Of a DNA stretch of 35,678 bases, positions 10,001-17,161 are shown piece by piece. Made by a program: the position numbers and the translations under genes. This DNA comes from Saprospiraceae bacterium (GTDB lineage: Bacteria; Bacteroidota; Bacteroidia; Chitinophagales; Saprospiraceae): positions 1 through 35,678 of the forward strand of contig JADLDL010000209.1 in the NCBI GenBank assembly GCA_020846655.1, in the 5' to 3' direction. A model generated the notes under the pieces. That model saw nothing but the letters and a program-made list of their open reading frames with translations. It was not told the origin of the DNA and made no database searches. How positions within the stretch are numbered: the first letter of the stretch is position 1; each line of letters starts with the position of its first letter.

Positions 10001-10876
10001 GTCGCTGCTGAAATTGACTGCACTGCTTTGGGGCGTGCCCGGGCCGTTGCCGACGCTGAACCGGATGCCTTTTGCCGTGCCGTTGGTGGTGAGCCACCAG
10101 TTTTTCTGGGCGTTGCTGCCAAAGTCGAGCAGGGTGCCGTTGTTGTTGCCGGCGCCGATTTTGACCCAGCAGCTCACCGACCATTTGGGGGAGAGCAACA
10201 CGGAGTCGAACTCGGCGAAGGCCACATCGTCGCCCGTGAATTGGAGGGCATTGCCCAGGGTGGGGGTGAGCGTTACGCCGGCACCCAGCACGGGGTTGCC
10301 GCTGAAGGTGCGCACCTGCCCGGTGATGACGCCGTTGGGGTTGAGAAAACCGAGGCTGCTCCCTTCGCTGCCCTCGCCGAAACCATTGACGCCACTGACC
10401 TCATAGTTGTAAAACTGGCCAGCCTGGACGTTGAAGTCGATGTACACCCGGACCTCTTTTTCCACATGATCAATAAAAGCGCCATCGCGGTAGATGTTGA
10501 AGCCTTGCTCGGCCGAGGGGCTGAGGGGGTCCAATACCCAATTGACCTGGATGCGGTCTTTGAGATCGCCTTCACTGGCATAGACGAGCGGCGCTGAAGG
10601 TGGCAGTAAAAAGCGGCTGTAGAAACCCGCCACGCCGTTGTAGGTTTGGCCCAGGTAGGGGCCGATAAAGGACTCGCCCAAGGAGCCGGTCGTGCGGTTT
10701 TTGGTCGTAAAAGAATTGGTAGTAGCGCCGTAGTTGATGAATACGGTACCCGAGTAGGATTCACTGCCGCTGACAGTGCCGTCGACGCAGTTGGCGTTGT
10801 TGTTTTGCGCCTGGAGGACCGACGCCCACAGGAACGCCAGCCCGTACAGCAAACGGGATAGATACTGGACTCTCAT
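4034..10876 (-). CDS. Giant secreted LamG-domain protein with T9SS C-terminal sorting domain
   Basis: The 2280-residue product has a signal peptide (1-23, ending LQAQ), an FN3-like segment (about 95-180), two LamG/concanavalin-like domains (about 207-370 and 454-612, each ending DEVRIF or DEVAFY), carboxypeptidase-regulatory-like segments (about 685-860) and a long central region I cannot assign (about 870-1560, with SGETSCPWEAPTQKR). Next come a Big_5/SbsA-like domain (about 1564-1668, PADGILSPGDEISITFNEEI), a domain with AAFIDGQLRGSA (about 1774-1889), two GWNWI(S/G) domains (about 1893-2060), a second AFAGNDLRGSA domain (about 2079-2182) and a T9SS sorting tail (about 2198-2280). LamG domains usually bind glycans or protein ligands, so a surface binding role is likely. 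It is the middle gene of a cluster, 32 bases after the fibre-like gene. Confidence 0.9.
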   Translation of the reverse strand: MRVQYLSRLLYGLAFLWASVLQAQNNNANCVDGTVSGSESYSGTVFINYGATTNSFTTKNRTTGSLGESFIGPYLGQTYNGVAGFYSRFLLPPSAPLVYASEGDLKDRIQVNWVLDPLSPSAEQGFNIYRDGAFIDHVEKEVRVYIDFNVQAGQFYNYEVSGVNGFGEGSEGSSLGFLNPNGVITGQVRTFSGNPVLGAGVTLTPTLGNALQFTGDDVAFAEFDSVLLSPKWSVSCWVKIGAGNNNGTLLDFGSNAQKNWWLTTNGTAKGIRFSVGNGPGTPQSSAVNFSSDPDGWHHIAATYSGASLLLYLDGKLSSTLTPAPMTTDTLPLFFGRKSGAMSNYFNGQLDEVRIFNRQLSQTEINQYKNRTVNSDAEALAAYWKFDEGIGSKAYDISPKRLKTYLCGPEWSADRPTVVNGAVTDASGFYKIDGINYGSGTTFTATPSKTAYDNYALEFNSVNSNYAVLTDSVLPSLANAAIELRLQNFENAAVDRTVLANQSPTGTNFFQLRLNNGTITVRLGAQDKTFGTLGSGYQHLVLNLKKNGGNIDATLYKNGVAAPTQTYTGALPDFGPQTWYLGARKTASAYDQFFSGLVDEVAFYDTTLTVAEVQLNQATGADATNQHLRSWFPLNESQGASLEDIGPARTGFGAVQGALWSTVTGISASFDHEFQPDKRLVTLNPSNTSTDLVDFTDLSTVTVSGYVRFDGTDCFAKNVEILVNGESASPKIMTDSTGKFVADFEPGTTARLSPILGEHTFSPASWQVRNLNAPVAGILFRDMTKRSITGFVNGGLCKKGLLGPGETIRIKVATPGANPCLERTITLTGDADGGEKDFTLDDLPPRELVIGVNFSNPTTFFDYFNDIGGQSLDLRDDNDTVEFNYIAPPQIEVVDGLPLNTCGDPMVQQLERYTLRFKVYQPYAGGNCDLDEAEFRFNNGLADTQPFDTLMDGGTMRYSFRAGEPNLAAPHLKTLTVTATQADSQAVVLPMPAVVLGQKSTGTTFATTMPQIPFVILRDPPGDASSAYIDQGRTSCNSVTLSAIDGNDNTKEYSISLGTETEILTGLGVAILNKIEIENTTTFGLTATLSDIRDSTMEVCISANQVIATNGADDLMGRDADIFVGGALNFDFGVTNILRFEPALCDYAIEKGIIAAPTGLATTYVFQRYDIVNQVIPNLAQSGLPTAAADIDRWNEILAMDDALQQAAVFEENISFTGGVTYEKSLTTERSESFSQTTEFAVGNSVANELGLTADGIGGGFNIESVLSYTKSKNTSTTEGSASTVGYVLNDDDIGDLFSVTVKRDKRYGTPVFTLVSGETSCPWEAPTQKRNFVSFSTNTTAVANVGSNAAALFTLRLGNESETEEEQTYTLSIGSNPLGAIVKAEGQQLTAAGLEFSIPAGQSLPVKLTIERGVLSYSYQDIEVILAASCEDGSVDGFSKSLFLDVEFVEPCSEVDIAFPMQNDVINGATGSTLSVTLDSYDKNDPDLDLIRIQYRPKFGDGTWFNIAPNAVVPKASLGPVSTMVNWNVGALTDGPYELRAITQCTGGNQQPGISTIINLRVEKQAPSLLGVPEPADGILSPGDEISITFNEEINCAVIFQADVLNNNNIGLYDTETGELIDAQISCFENKIVVVPNIQNAFIEGKNLRVIVDDIEDLAGNLFVHTLWEFFVNRSPLDLEGSDLDVTMYEGEEKVVLRNLSKVGGSIAAFEIAGTPIWANIYPNVGSLLPGEEVTITYKFDKTLPQGIYQDTIYFTNSQGDERVIIKLRVLCPPPDWSFDQGAYAQTMNLTAVLNIEGDFSEDEADLAAAFIDGQLRGSAQVKYLPSLDEYRVFMTVYGNADDQDKPIALEIWDASACLRYSQVVAVGNTPLLFEEDNVIGLLDDPIVLSTNSQVRRDIPLSTGWNWISFNLDLPDPSLNAALASLQHPQNDLFKSQGPFSIYSGTQWVGGLAAVNNTSMFQYRADQPDTIKMVGGVIDPASVQIPVDAGWNWIGYVPNYALPVSEALAGLTPLNGDIVKGQTAFAQYLAGFGWLGSLQFLEAPKGYLLKISNPGTLSYPANVKGNTVEARGGDPVANFWTVNPTQFEHSMTLVGMLSDGNQNATLATHELGAFAGNDLRGSATSIYIEPLQAHLFFLTTYANVPGEQLQFKLYNSATGTVEALAQQMFFASDLHQGTVEAPVPFTLLASGVQEQATALRFEVQPNPFTDALQLLVYSDREQDLNLQVSDATGRLVAQQKLAVRSGSNALRWDAGALSAGVYLIRLEGAGGTMVQKVIKQ

Positions 10877-10908
10877 AACCTTAGTTTGTTTTTGGTGAAA
10901 AGAGCGGG

Positions 10909-12252
10909 TTATCGTACCCAGATTTCGATGTTGCTGATCCCGAAGTTTTCGTCATCCGTGGCGTCATCCAAGGTAGCGCCAACAATAATGACCGGCAGGC
11001 TGCCGCTGTTTTTGGCCATCATGGTAAACACCCCGGCGTGGTCCGTACGGCCGGTGTTGCCGATGAAATCCCAGTTGCCGGTATCCGATACAAAACCGCC
11101 GATTTGGCTCCAGGCAAATTCAGGCGCGTCGGACAGGCTGTTGGCAAAACCCGCCCAGCCGCGGTCGTAGTCGGAAGCATCCCAGGAATCGATGAAATAA
11201 TAGTTGAATTTCACCATGATGTAGCTGTGCGTGTGTCCGGCCAGGTTGTAGGTTTTTTTCAACACGTGGTCGTTGTTGGTGGGCCGGATGAGGCTGTTGG
11301 TGCTGAAGCCTGCGCTCAGGGTAGTCACGCTGGGGTCAGTGGTTTCGGTGCCGGAGTTGATACTCGGGTAGGCGTCCCAGCCTTCGAGGCCGCTGCTGAA
11401 ATCATCGCGGTGCACCAGGCGCCAGTCGTTGTGGACGGTGGTGCCATTGTGGTAGGCCAGGTTCGCGTTGACACCCAGGGTGGCGTCGCCGCTCAGGGTC
11501 GTGGCGTTGGTGACGAGAAGTTGATCGTTGATGGTCAGGGAGTTCTCTACGGTTACATTGGATTTGAGGTAGGTTCGGTTGTCAGACGCGGTGTTGCTGA
11601 CCAGGATGCGTTCCGAGTTGTTGGCATACACAGACACTTTGCCGTCGGCGGTGCTGAACAAGCCGCTGTCGGTATCGCCGCTATTGCCGGAAAAGGCATA
11701 GCCATTGTTGCTGCTGCCGCTGCCGCCAGGCGCGCCGCCGCGGGCGAGGATGCCGCCGTTGACTTGCAGCGATTGGGTGGTGGGGAGGATGGTTTGGCCG
11801 ACGGCCAGTTTGCCGGCGATGGTTTGGGCATCGGCGATTACCGTGCCGCTACTGGGGAAGGTGTTGGTGTTGCCGCGCAGGGCCAGGGCATAGGGCGCCG
11901 AGGTGAGTCGGATGCGGGGCACCATTTCGACGGCGCTGGAGCCGCCCACCCGGATGCCCAGGTAGTAGGGCACATTGAACTGGGCCGTGATGGCCGTAGC
12001 ACCGGCGCCCAGCACGACGCTGTAAATCCCGCTGGCCACATCCACGTCGCTGATGGTTTCCTGGAAAACATTGTTGCCTCCCGTTTCGGCGTCATACAGT
12101 GTAAACGTCAGGTCATAGGCGCCGTCGTCTACGGCCAGGCCGTTGGCTTTTTTCAAAATCCCTTGGAAACTGAGGTTGGCTTGCGCCTGCAGCGCTTCTA
12201 CGGCAAACAGGCTGAGGAACAGTCCTACGATCAGGAAACAGATCTTCTTCAT
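10909..12252 (-). CDS. Secreted fibre-like protein with a lectin-like C-terminal domain
   Basis: I start the gene at the ATG at 12252 (447 residues), because MKKICFLIVGLFLSLF begins a clear signal peptide ending ALQAQA; the longer open frame back to 12381 only adds spacer-derived sequence. Residues about 24-130 match the Bacteroidota module often found ahead of tail-fibre-like stalks (LSFQGILKKANG, TFTLYDAETGG, YYLGIRVGG, RIRLTSAPYA). A low-complexity beta-rich stalk follows (about 130-280). The end (about 285-447, DFSSGLEGWDAYPS to ISNIEIWVR) looks like a jelly-roll or lectin-like sandwich rather than the peptidase-type chaperone that often ends such fibres. No T9SS tail is visible, unlike its two downstream neighbours. 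It is the first gene of the cluster, 144 bases after the hybrid regulator. Confidence 0.8.
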   Translation of the reverse strand: MKKICFLIVGLFLSLFAVEALQAQANLSFQGILKKANGLAVDDGAYDLTFTLYDAETGGNNVFQETISDVDVASGIYSVVLGAGATAITAQFNVPYYLGIRVGGSSAVEMVPRIRLTSAPYALALRGNTNTFPSSGTVIADAQTIAGKLAVGQTILPTTQSLQVNGGILARGGAPGGSGSSNNGYAFSGNSGDTDSGLFSTADGKVSVYANNSERILVSNTASDNRTYLKSNVTVENSLTINDQLLVTNATTLSGDATLGVNANLAYHNGTTVHNDWRLVHRDDFSSGLEGWDAYPSINSGTETTDPSVTTLSAGFSTNSLIRPTNNDHVLKKTYNLAGHTHSYIMVKFNYYFIDSWDASDYDRGWAGFANSLSDAPEFAWSQIGGFVSDTGNWDFIGNTGRTDHAGVFTMMAKNSGSLPVIIVGATLDDATDDENFGISNIEIWVR

Positions 12253-12351
12253 CTTGGTTATTAATTTTATTTGGTTGAATATGACGGCAACACAAGCCCT
12301 TGGCTGGCTCCCTTTGCCTGGGACAAAAGTGTGGCTGGTCCGGGGAACCGG

Positions 12352-12380
12352 ATCGGACAAAAGGGACACTCTATCGGACA
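12352..12380. promoter_or_regulatory. Candidate AraC-type operator: direct repeat ATCGGACA spaced 21 bp
   Basis: In the 144-base gap between the hybrid regulator and the operon it precedes, ATCGGACA occurs at 12352-12359 and again at 12373-12380, exactly two helical turns apart in the same orientation. A related GGACAAAAG occurs at 12321-12329 and 12355-12363. AraC-family proteins commonly bind direct repeats spaced about 21 bp, and the regulator encoded alongside ends in an AraC domain. The link is inference; no binding data can be read from sequence. Confidence 0.35.
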
Positions 12381-12396
12381 TTTTAGCCCGAAATCC

Positions 12397-15300
12397 TCAA
12401 AAATAGGTGGAAGGAAGTCGCCCGAAGCGGGTACGGTAGGCGCGGGAGAAGGCTTTGGCGTGGCCAAAGCCGACGGCATAGGCTACCTCCGCCACGGTGC
12501 GGTAGGCGCCGCGCTCCAGCCCTTCGCGGGCGGCTTGCAGGCGCAATTCGGCGATGTATTGCTGGGGGCTAAGGCCGGTCGTCTCGCGCAGGCGGCGCTG
12601 GAGCTGCCGCTCGCTGAGGGCTGCCTCCTGGGCCAAGGCCGTCACGGTAAGGAACTCGTCGGCAATCTTGCTCCGGATCCAGGTTTCGAGGCTGACCAGC
12701 CAATCGGCGTCTACTTTCGACAGCACCGGTAGGGCGACTTCGTCTTCTTTCGGCAGCCGGTTTTGCTGGTGCTGAAGCAGGTTTTCTACCCGGGCCAGGA
12801 GTTCTTCGGCCTCAAAAGGTTTGGTCAGGTAATCGTCGACACCCGTGCGCAGGGCGCGGAGGCGGTCTTCCTTGTCGGCCCGGGCGGTGAGCAGGATGAC
12901 CGGAATATGCCGGTAGCGGTCGTCGCCTTTGAGGTGTTCCAGCAGGGCAAAGCCGTCCATGCGCGGCATCATGATGTCGGATAAAATTAATTGTACGCCA
13001 TCCAGTAAAGCGAGGGCTTCTTCGCCATTGCCGGCTTTCACCACCTCGTAGAGCGGCGACAGCAGAAAGTCCAGGTACTGTTGCAGGTCCGGGTTATCTT
13101 CCACGACCAGGATTCTGGGCGGAGGGTTTGTGCCGGTGGCCTCCGCATGGGAGGGCAGTTCCGGTGTCGTGGGCAGTGCATTGCTTTGCCCTGGGGGTAG
13201 GCTTTGGCCGGCATTTGCCAGGCTGATGGGGGTTGCCGGCACGGCTGCGATCCGGCGGGGCCAGGCCAAAGAGAGGGTTGTGCCGGCGCCTACGGTACTT
13301 TCAGCCCAAATACGCCCGCCAAGCAAACGCGCCAGTTCGGCGCAGAGGGCCAGGCCGATACCGGTGCCGCCTTCGATTGGCGTATCGGTTTGTTTGGTTT
13401 GGAAATAGCGGTCGAAAATATGGGGCAAATCGTCGGGATGGATACCTCTGCCGCTGTCTTTGATCTGGAGCAGGAACTCCTGCCCCTGGTCTGTCAGGGC
13501 AACATCAACATGGCCGCCGGGGGGCGTAAATTTGAGGGCGTTGGAAATCAGGTTGTTGACGATGGTTTCAAACTTTTGTTCGTCGAGTAACACGCACAAG
13601 TCCGGCGGAATGTCTTCCAGGTGCAGCCGAAGTTGCACGCCGAGGTATTGGGCATACGAATCAAATTGGGTCACCAGGCGGGTGCTGAGGGGCCGGATCA
13701 GCACGGCGTTTTCGACGAGTTGGAGTTTGCCGGCATCGAGTTTGCCCAGGTCCAGGATTTCGCGGATGAGTTTGAGGAGTTTCTGGCCGTTTTCCTGGGC
13801 CATGTTGAGCAAATTCAGGTCTTTGTGGGGCAATTGCCTGTTTTTCAACACGGAGCTCAGCGGGCCCAGGATCAGGGTCAGCGGGGTGCGCAGTTCGTGG
13901 GTGATGTTGGCGTAAAAGCGGGATTTCAGGCGGTCGAGTTCCTGTAGTTCGCCGGCTTGTACTTCGAGGAGTTCTTTTTGTTCCTGAATTTGCGCGGTAC
14001 CCTGACGGACAGCGGTTTCGAGCATCCGGGTGCGGTTTTTTAAAAAACGCAGGCGGGCCTGCACAAAGCCGCTGATGGCTGCTACAAAAAGCAGGGCGTA
14101 GGCGATATAGGCCCAGGTGGTTTTCCACCAGGGCGGGGTGATGATGATCCGGAGGGAACGGGGTGTTTCATTCCAAATACCATCATTGTTGGCGCCGCGC
14201 ACCTGGAACGTATATTCGCCGGGGTCGAGGTTGGTAAAGGTGACCTGGTGCTGTGTGCCGAGTTGAATCCACTGGTCATTGAAACCCAGCATGCGGTAGG
14301 CGAAGCGGTTTTTTTCAGGTTCCCTGAAATCGAGGGCTGCAAATTCAATGGTGAAAACATTGCTTTGATAGGAAATGACGACCTGGTCCCGGTCTGCAAT
14401 ACCTTTTTCCGGCAAATACGCTGCTTCAGGGTGGTTGGCATCCAGTTTTTCAAAACCCACAATCACAACGGCCGGTGGGTGAGGATTATGGCGCAAGCTA
14501 TCGGGGTGGAAGTAGTTGAGGCCCAGCGGGCCGCCGAAAAGCAGCTCGCCCTGCTTGTTTTTGGCGCAGGCGCCTTCCATAAATTCGAGGCTCAACAAGC
14601 CGCTTTGCGTGTCATAATTTTGAAAATCGGGCCGGGTCTGCGGGGCATGCCCGGGATTTTTAAAAACCGACAGACCATATCGGGTGCCGAGCCAAAGTTG
14701 GCCCCAATGGTCGTCCAGCAGCGAAAAAATTTCGTTGTGGGGCAGGCCGTCCTTCTGGGTATAGTGGCGGGTAGTCCAATCGGTTTGCCCGGGCGCCGGC
14801 GGGCTGAACTGGTACAGGCCTGTGGTGGTGCCTGCCCACATCCCGTTTTGGCTAGGGAGTAGGTGGTGCACCATGGTGCAACTCGGATATTCCGGGTTCG
14901 GGTCAGCGCAAATAAAACGCTCGCAACGGCCGCTGACCCGGTCCATCCAGCAGGCGCCGCTGGCGGTGCCCAGCCAGAGCCGCCCCGCTGCATCTTCCTG
15001 GATGGAGTTGATATAGTTGCTCGGCAGGCTGTTGGGTTGCTTGGGGTCGTGCTGGTAGTGGATAAAGCGATCGGTGGCCGGGTCGTACCGGTCCAGGCCG
15101 AGATAAGTACCGAGCCAAAGGGTGCCCGAGCGGTCGACAGACAGGCTGCGGATGTAGTCGTTGATCAAACTTCCCGGTTTGGCGGGGTCATTTTTATACC
15201 AGGTACAGGCATCCCAATTGGGGCTGAGGCGAAGCAATCCAAAGCTGTTGGTGCCTACCCAAAGGTTGCCTGCGGGGTCTTCGATGGTGGAATAGGTATA

Positions 15301-16536
15301 GTTTTCCAATTCCGGGAATTGTGGCACCAATTCCCGGATGCGGCGCAGCGCGCCCGTTTTTCGGTTCCAGGCCAGGAGCCCGGTTGGCGTACCCAACCAG
15401 GTGATGTCGTTGCGGCTTTCGTAAACGGTGATAATATTGGTGTTGGGCGGGATACTCTTTTCGTCCCGGATCGACTGGAATTTTACTTTATCTGGTACCA
15501 ATTTACTCAGGCCTTTGTCGGTGCTGCCCGCCCAGAGGACGCCGGAGCGGTCTTGCAACAGGCCAAACAAGCGGTTGCCCGGCAGAGAACCGGGGTCGCC
15601 GGAATCGTGTCGGTAGTGTTCGCTGCGCTGTTGTTGCGGGTGGTAGGCAAACAGCCCATCGCCCAAAGTTGTGATCCAAAGTGTACCGGCCGCATCTTCC
15701 AACAGGGAGCTGATATTGCCTCGGCACAGTGCTTCATCGAAGCCTTGGGTAGCCGTGATGCGCTGGCATACCCCCAATGCCGGGTTCAATTTCCACAAGC
15801 CCATCGTGGTGCCTACCCAAACGTTGCCTTGCCGGTCTTCCAGGACGGTCCAGCAATGGGAATGGTCGATCAGGCCTTCGATGGGATAGGCCTGGACGCT
15901 GTTTGTTCGCGTATTGATTTTGAAAAGTTTGGCTTTAACCGGCAGTTCCATGGCCACCCAAAGGTGTTGCTTGTCGTGGCTGAGGCAGATGCTGGAGGCA
16001 TACGTTGTGTTTCGGTAATCCAGCCAACTGGTATCGATCCGGAATGGCTCAAACCATTTCCGCCGGGGGTCAAACCGGTGCAAACCGGTGCTGTAGGTGC
16101 TGAGCCAGACTTGCCCTTGTGGGTCGACCAGCATACTCATGACCCCACGCCCGGCAAATTTTCCCGGTACGTTGGGCTTACTTAAGTACGAATCCATCTT
16201 TTCTGTGGTCCGGTCATACTGGTGTACACCGTGGTGGCTGCCAATCCAAAGGGTGCCGTCCAGGTCTTCACACGTCGCCCCGATATCATTTCCCTCCAGG
16301 CTATTCGGATCATCGGGCATGGACCGGAATACTTTAAATTGGTGACCGTCGTAGCGGTTCAAGCCATCGGAAGTGGAGATCCACAAAAAGCCTTGCCGGT
16401 CCTGAAACAGGTGGTGGATTTTAGGCGAGGACAAGCCTTGTTCCAGGGAAATATTTTCAAACCGCTGCCCCTGCCCCAGCAGGACATACGCCGGGACGCT
16501 CAGGACAAAACAAAGGCTTAAAAATATACGTGGCAT
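12397..16536 (-). CDS. Hybrid two-component sensor kinase/response regulator with AraC output (HTCS type), copy 1
   Basis: This 1379-residue one-protein phosphorelay should sense a periplasmic ligand and activate transcription. I start at the ATG at 16536, ahead of a signal peptide (PRIFLSLCFVLSVPAYVLL), rather than the TTG at 16551. Order: a Reg_prop propeller with many xGxLWIGTxxGLxRYD repeats (about 25-700), a Y_Y_Y domain (about 715-795, NLDPGEYTFQVRGANNDGIWN), a transmembrane helix (about 808-830), HisKA with phospho-acceptor His880 (THELRTPLT), HATPase_c (DSGRGIHPDDLPHIF, GGTGIGLAL), a receiver domain with Asp1187 (LSDIMMPRMDG) and KPF, and an AraC domain (about 1290-1379). All key residues are present. 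Such proteins usually control polysaccharide-utilization loci; here the following genes encode surface proteins, 144 bases downstream. Confidence 0.93.
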   Translation of the reverse strand: MPRIFLSLCFVLSVPAYVLLGQGQRFENISLEQGLSSPKIHHLFQDRQGFLWISTSDGLNRYDGHQFKVFRSMPDDPNSLEGNDIGATCEDLDGTLWIGSHHGVHQYDRTTEKMDSYLSKPNVPGKFAGRGVMSMLVDPQGQVWLSTYSTGLHRFDPRRKWFEPFRIDTSWLDYRNTTYASSICLSHDKQHLWVAMELPVKAKLFKINTRTNSVQAYPIEGLIDHSHCWTVLEDRQGNVWVGTTMGLWKLNPALGVCQRITATQGFDEALCRGNISSLLEDAAGTLWITTLGDGLFAYHPQQQRSEHYRHDSGDPGSLPGNRLFGLLQDRSGVLWAGSTDKGLSKLVPDKVKFQSIRDEKSIPPNTNIITVYESRNDITWLGTPTGLLAWNRKTGALRRIRELVPQFPELENYTYSTIEDPAGNLWVGTNSFGLLRLSPNWDACTWYKNDPAKPGSLINDYIRSLSVDRSGTLWLGTYLGLDRYDPATDRFIHYQHDPKQPNSLPSNYINSIQEDAAGRLWLGTASGACWMDRVSGRCERFICADPNPEYPSCTMVHHLLPSQNGMWAGTTTGLYQFSPPAPGQTDWTTRHYTQKDGLPHNEIFSLLDDHWGQLWLGTRYGLSVFKNPGHAPQTRPDFQNYDTQSGLLSLEFMEGACAKNKQGELLFGGPLGLNYFHPDSLRHNPHPPAVVIVGFEKLDANHPEAAYLPEKGIADRDQVVISYQSNVFTIEFAALDFREPEKNRFAYRMLGFNDQWIQLGTQHQVTFTNLDPGEYTFQVRGANNDGIWNETPRSLRIIITPPWWKTTWAYIAYALLFVAAISGFVQARLRFLKNRTRMLETAVRQGTAQIQEQKELLEVQAGELQELDRLKSRFYANITHELRTPLTLILGPLSSVLKNRQLPHKDLNLLNMAQENGQKLLKLIREILDLGKLDAGKLQLVENAVLIRPLSTRLVTQFDSYAQYLGVQLRLHLEDIPPDLCVLLDEQKFETIVNNLISNALKFTPPGGHVDVALTDQGQEFLLQIKDSGRGIHPDDLPHIFDRYFQTKQTDTPIEGGTGIGLALCAELARLLGGRIWAESTVGAGTTLSLAWPRRIAAVPATPISLANAGQSLPPGQSNALPTTPELPSHAEATGTNPPPRILVVEDNPDLQQYLDFLLSPLYEVVKAGNGEEALALLDGVQLILSDIMMPRMDGFALLEHLKGDDRYRHIPVILLTARADKEDRLRALRTGVDDYLTKPFEAEELLARVENLLQHQQNRLPKEDEVALPVLSKVDADWLVSLETWIRSKIADEFLTVTALAQEAALSERQLQRRLRETTGLSPQQYIAELRLQAAREGLERGAYRTVAEVAYAVGFGHAKAFSRAYRTRFGRLPSTYF

Positions 16537-16696
16537 AGTTTCCGGGGACAAATTAACAGAAAACTATCTATATGGGGCTTCAAGGGTTGGTTTATCATTT
16601 TTTCATCCGCGACCCGCAATTCCGGATTCTCCCGGGAGAGCAGAAGGTGCCTGTCCGATAACATGCCATCGCTGACCAATATGCACCAGGGCGCCG

Positions 16697-16822
16697 GAAA
16701 TCAGAGATGGAAAAATTAGGATCGAAATCCTTCCACTGGGCACCCCGTTGGATGTGCTGGCCCAGAAAATGATAGACCTGATCCGGCAAGCCGAACGGAT
16801 GCTGGCACCTGGCGGAGACTGA
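16697..16822 (+). pseudogene. Possible 3' remnant of a lost plus-strand gene
   Basis: A short open frame ending in TGA at 16820-16822 encodes 41 residues with protein-like character (EIRDGKIRIEILPLGTPLDV, then an amphipathic helix LAQKMIDLIRQAERML). It has no plausible start, and a TGA closes the frame just upstream. Another short frame upstream (RDPQFRILPGEQKVP, near 16607-16660) could be part of the same decayed gene. I do not recognise the family. Otherwise the stretch between the hybrid regulator and the first MITE-like element shows nothing further. Confidence 0.2.
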
Positions 16823-16843
16823 AAGTCGATCCCTCCCTACGGG

Positions 16844-17161
16844 CAAGTTGCCGGGCGCCACTAAGTTGCACCCCTAAAACCCCGCAATAAAGATATACCC
16901 TGGAATTGGACTGTGCCGGGCCAGCGCCCCGGAAGATTTGTAGTAGTAAAAGTAAGCATAAGAGGCATGCTGTAGGTGCAGCGCACCGCAATAGGTTTCG
17001 GTGCGCTGCACCTCCACGCCAATTATTGGTATCTAATGCTACAAATCTTTTGCGGCGCTGCCGCTCGCTAAGTAATTAAAAATCAAGTTGTCACACCAAA
17101 ATAGTGGTGCAACTGTATTGCCGGGTTTTAGGGGTGCAACTTAGAGTCACTCGGCACAAGT
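16844..17161 (+). mobile_element. MITE-like element, copy 1 (308 bp with 5-bp target duplications)
   Basis: The element spans 16849-17156 and is flanked by perfect CAAGT duplications (16844-16848 and 17157-17161). Its ends are imperfect inverted repeats of about 55 bp starting TGCCG; an 18-bp core (16863-16880) is perfectly complementary to 17125-17142. Inside are two further nested inverted repeats: a GCCAGCGCC...AGATTTGTAG arm (about 16920-16943) with its partner (about 17039-17062), and a perfect 15-bp hairpin (16974-16988 with 16999-17013). No open frame of transposase size exists, so it must be moved in trans. A second copy in the same orientation lies at 18685-18981. Confidence 0.85.
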
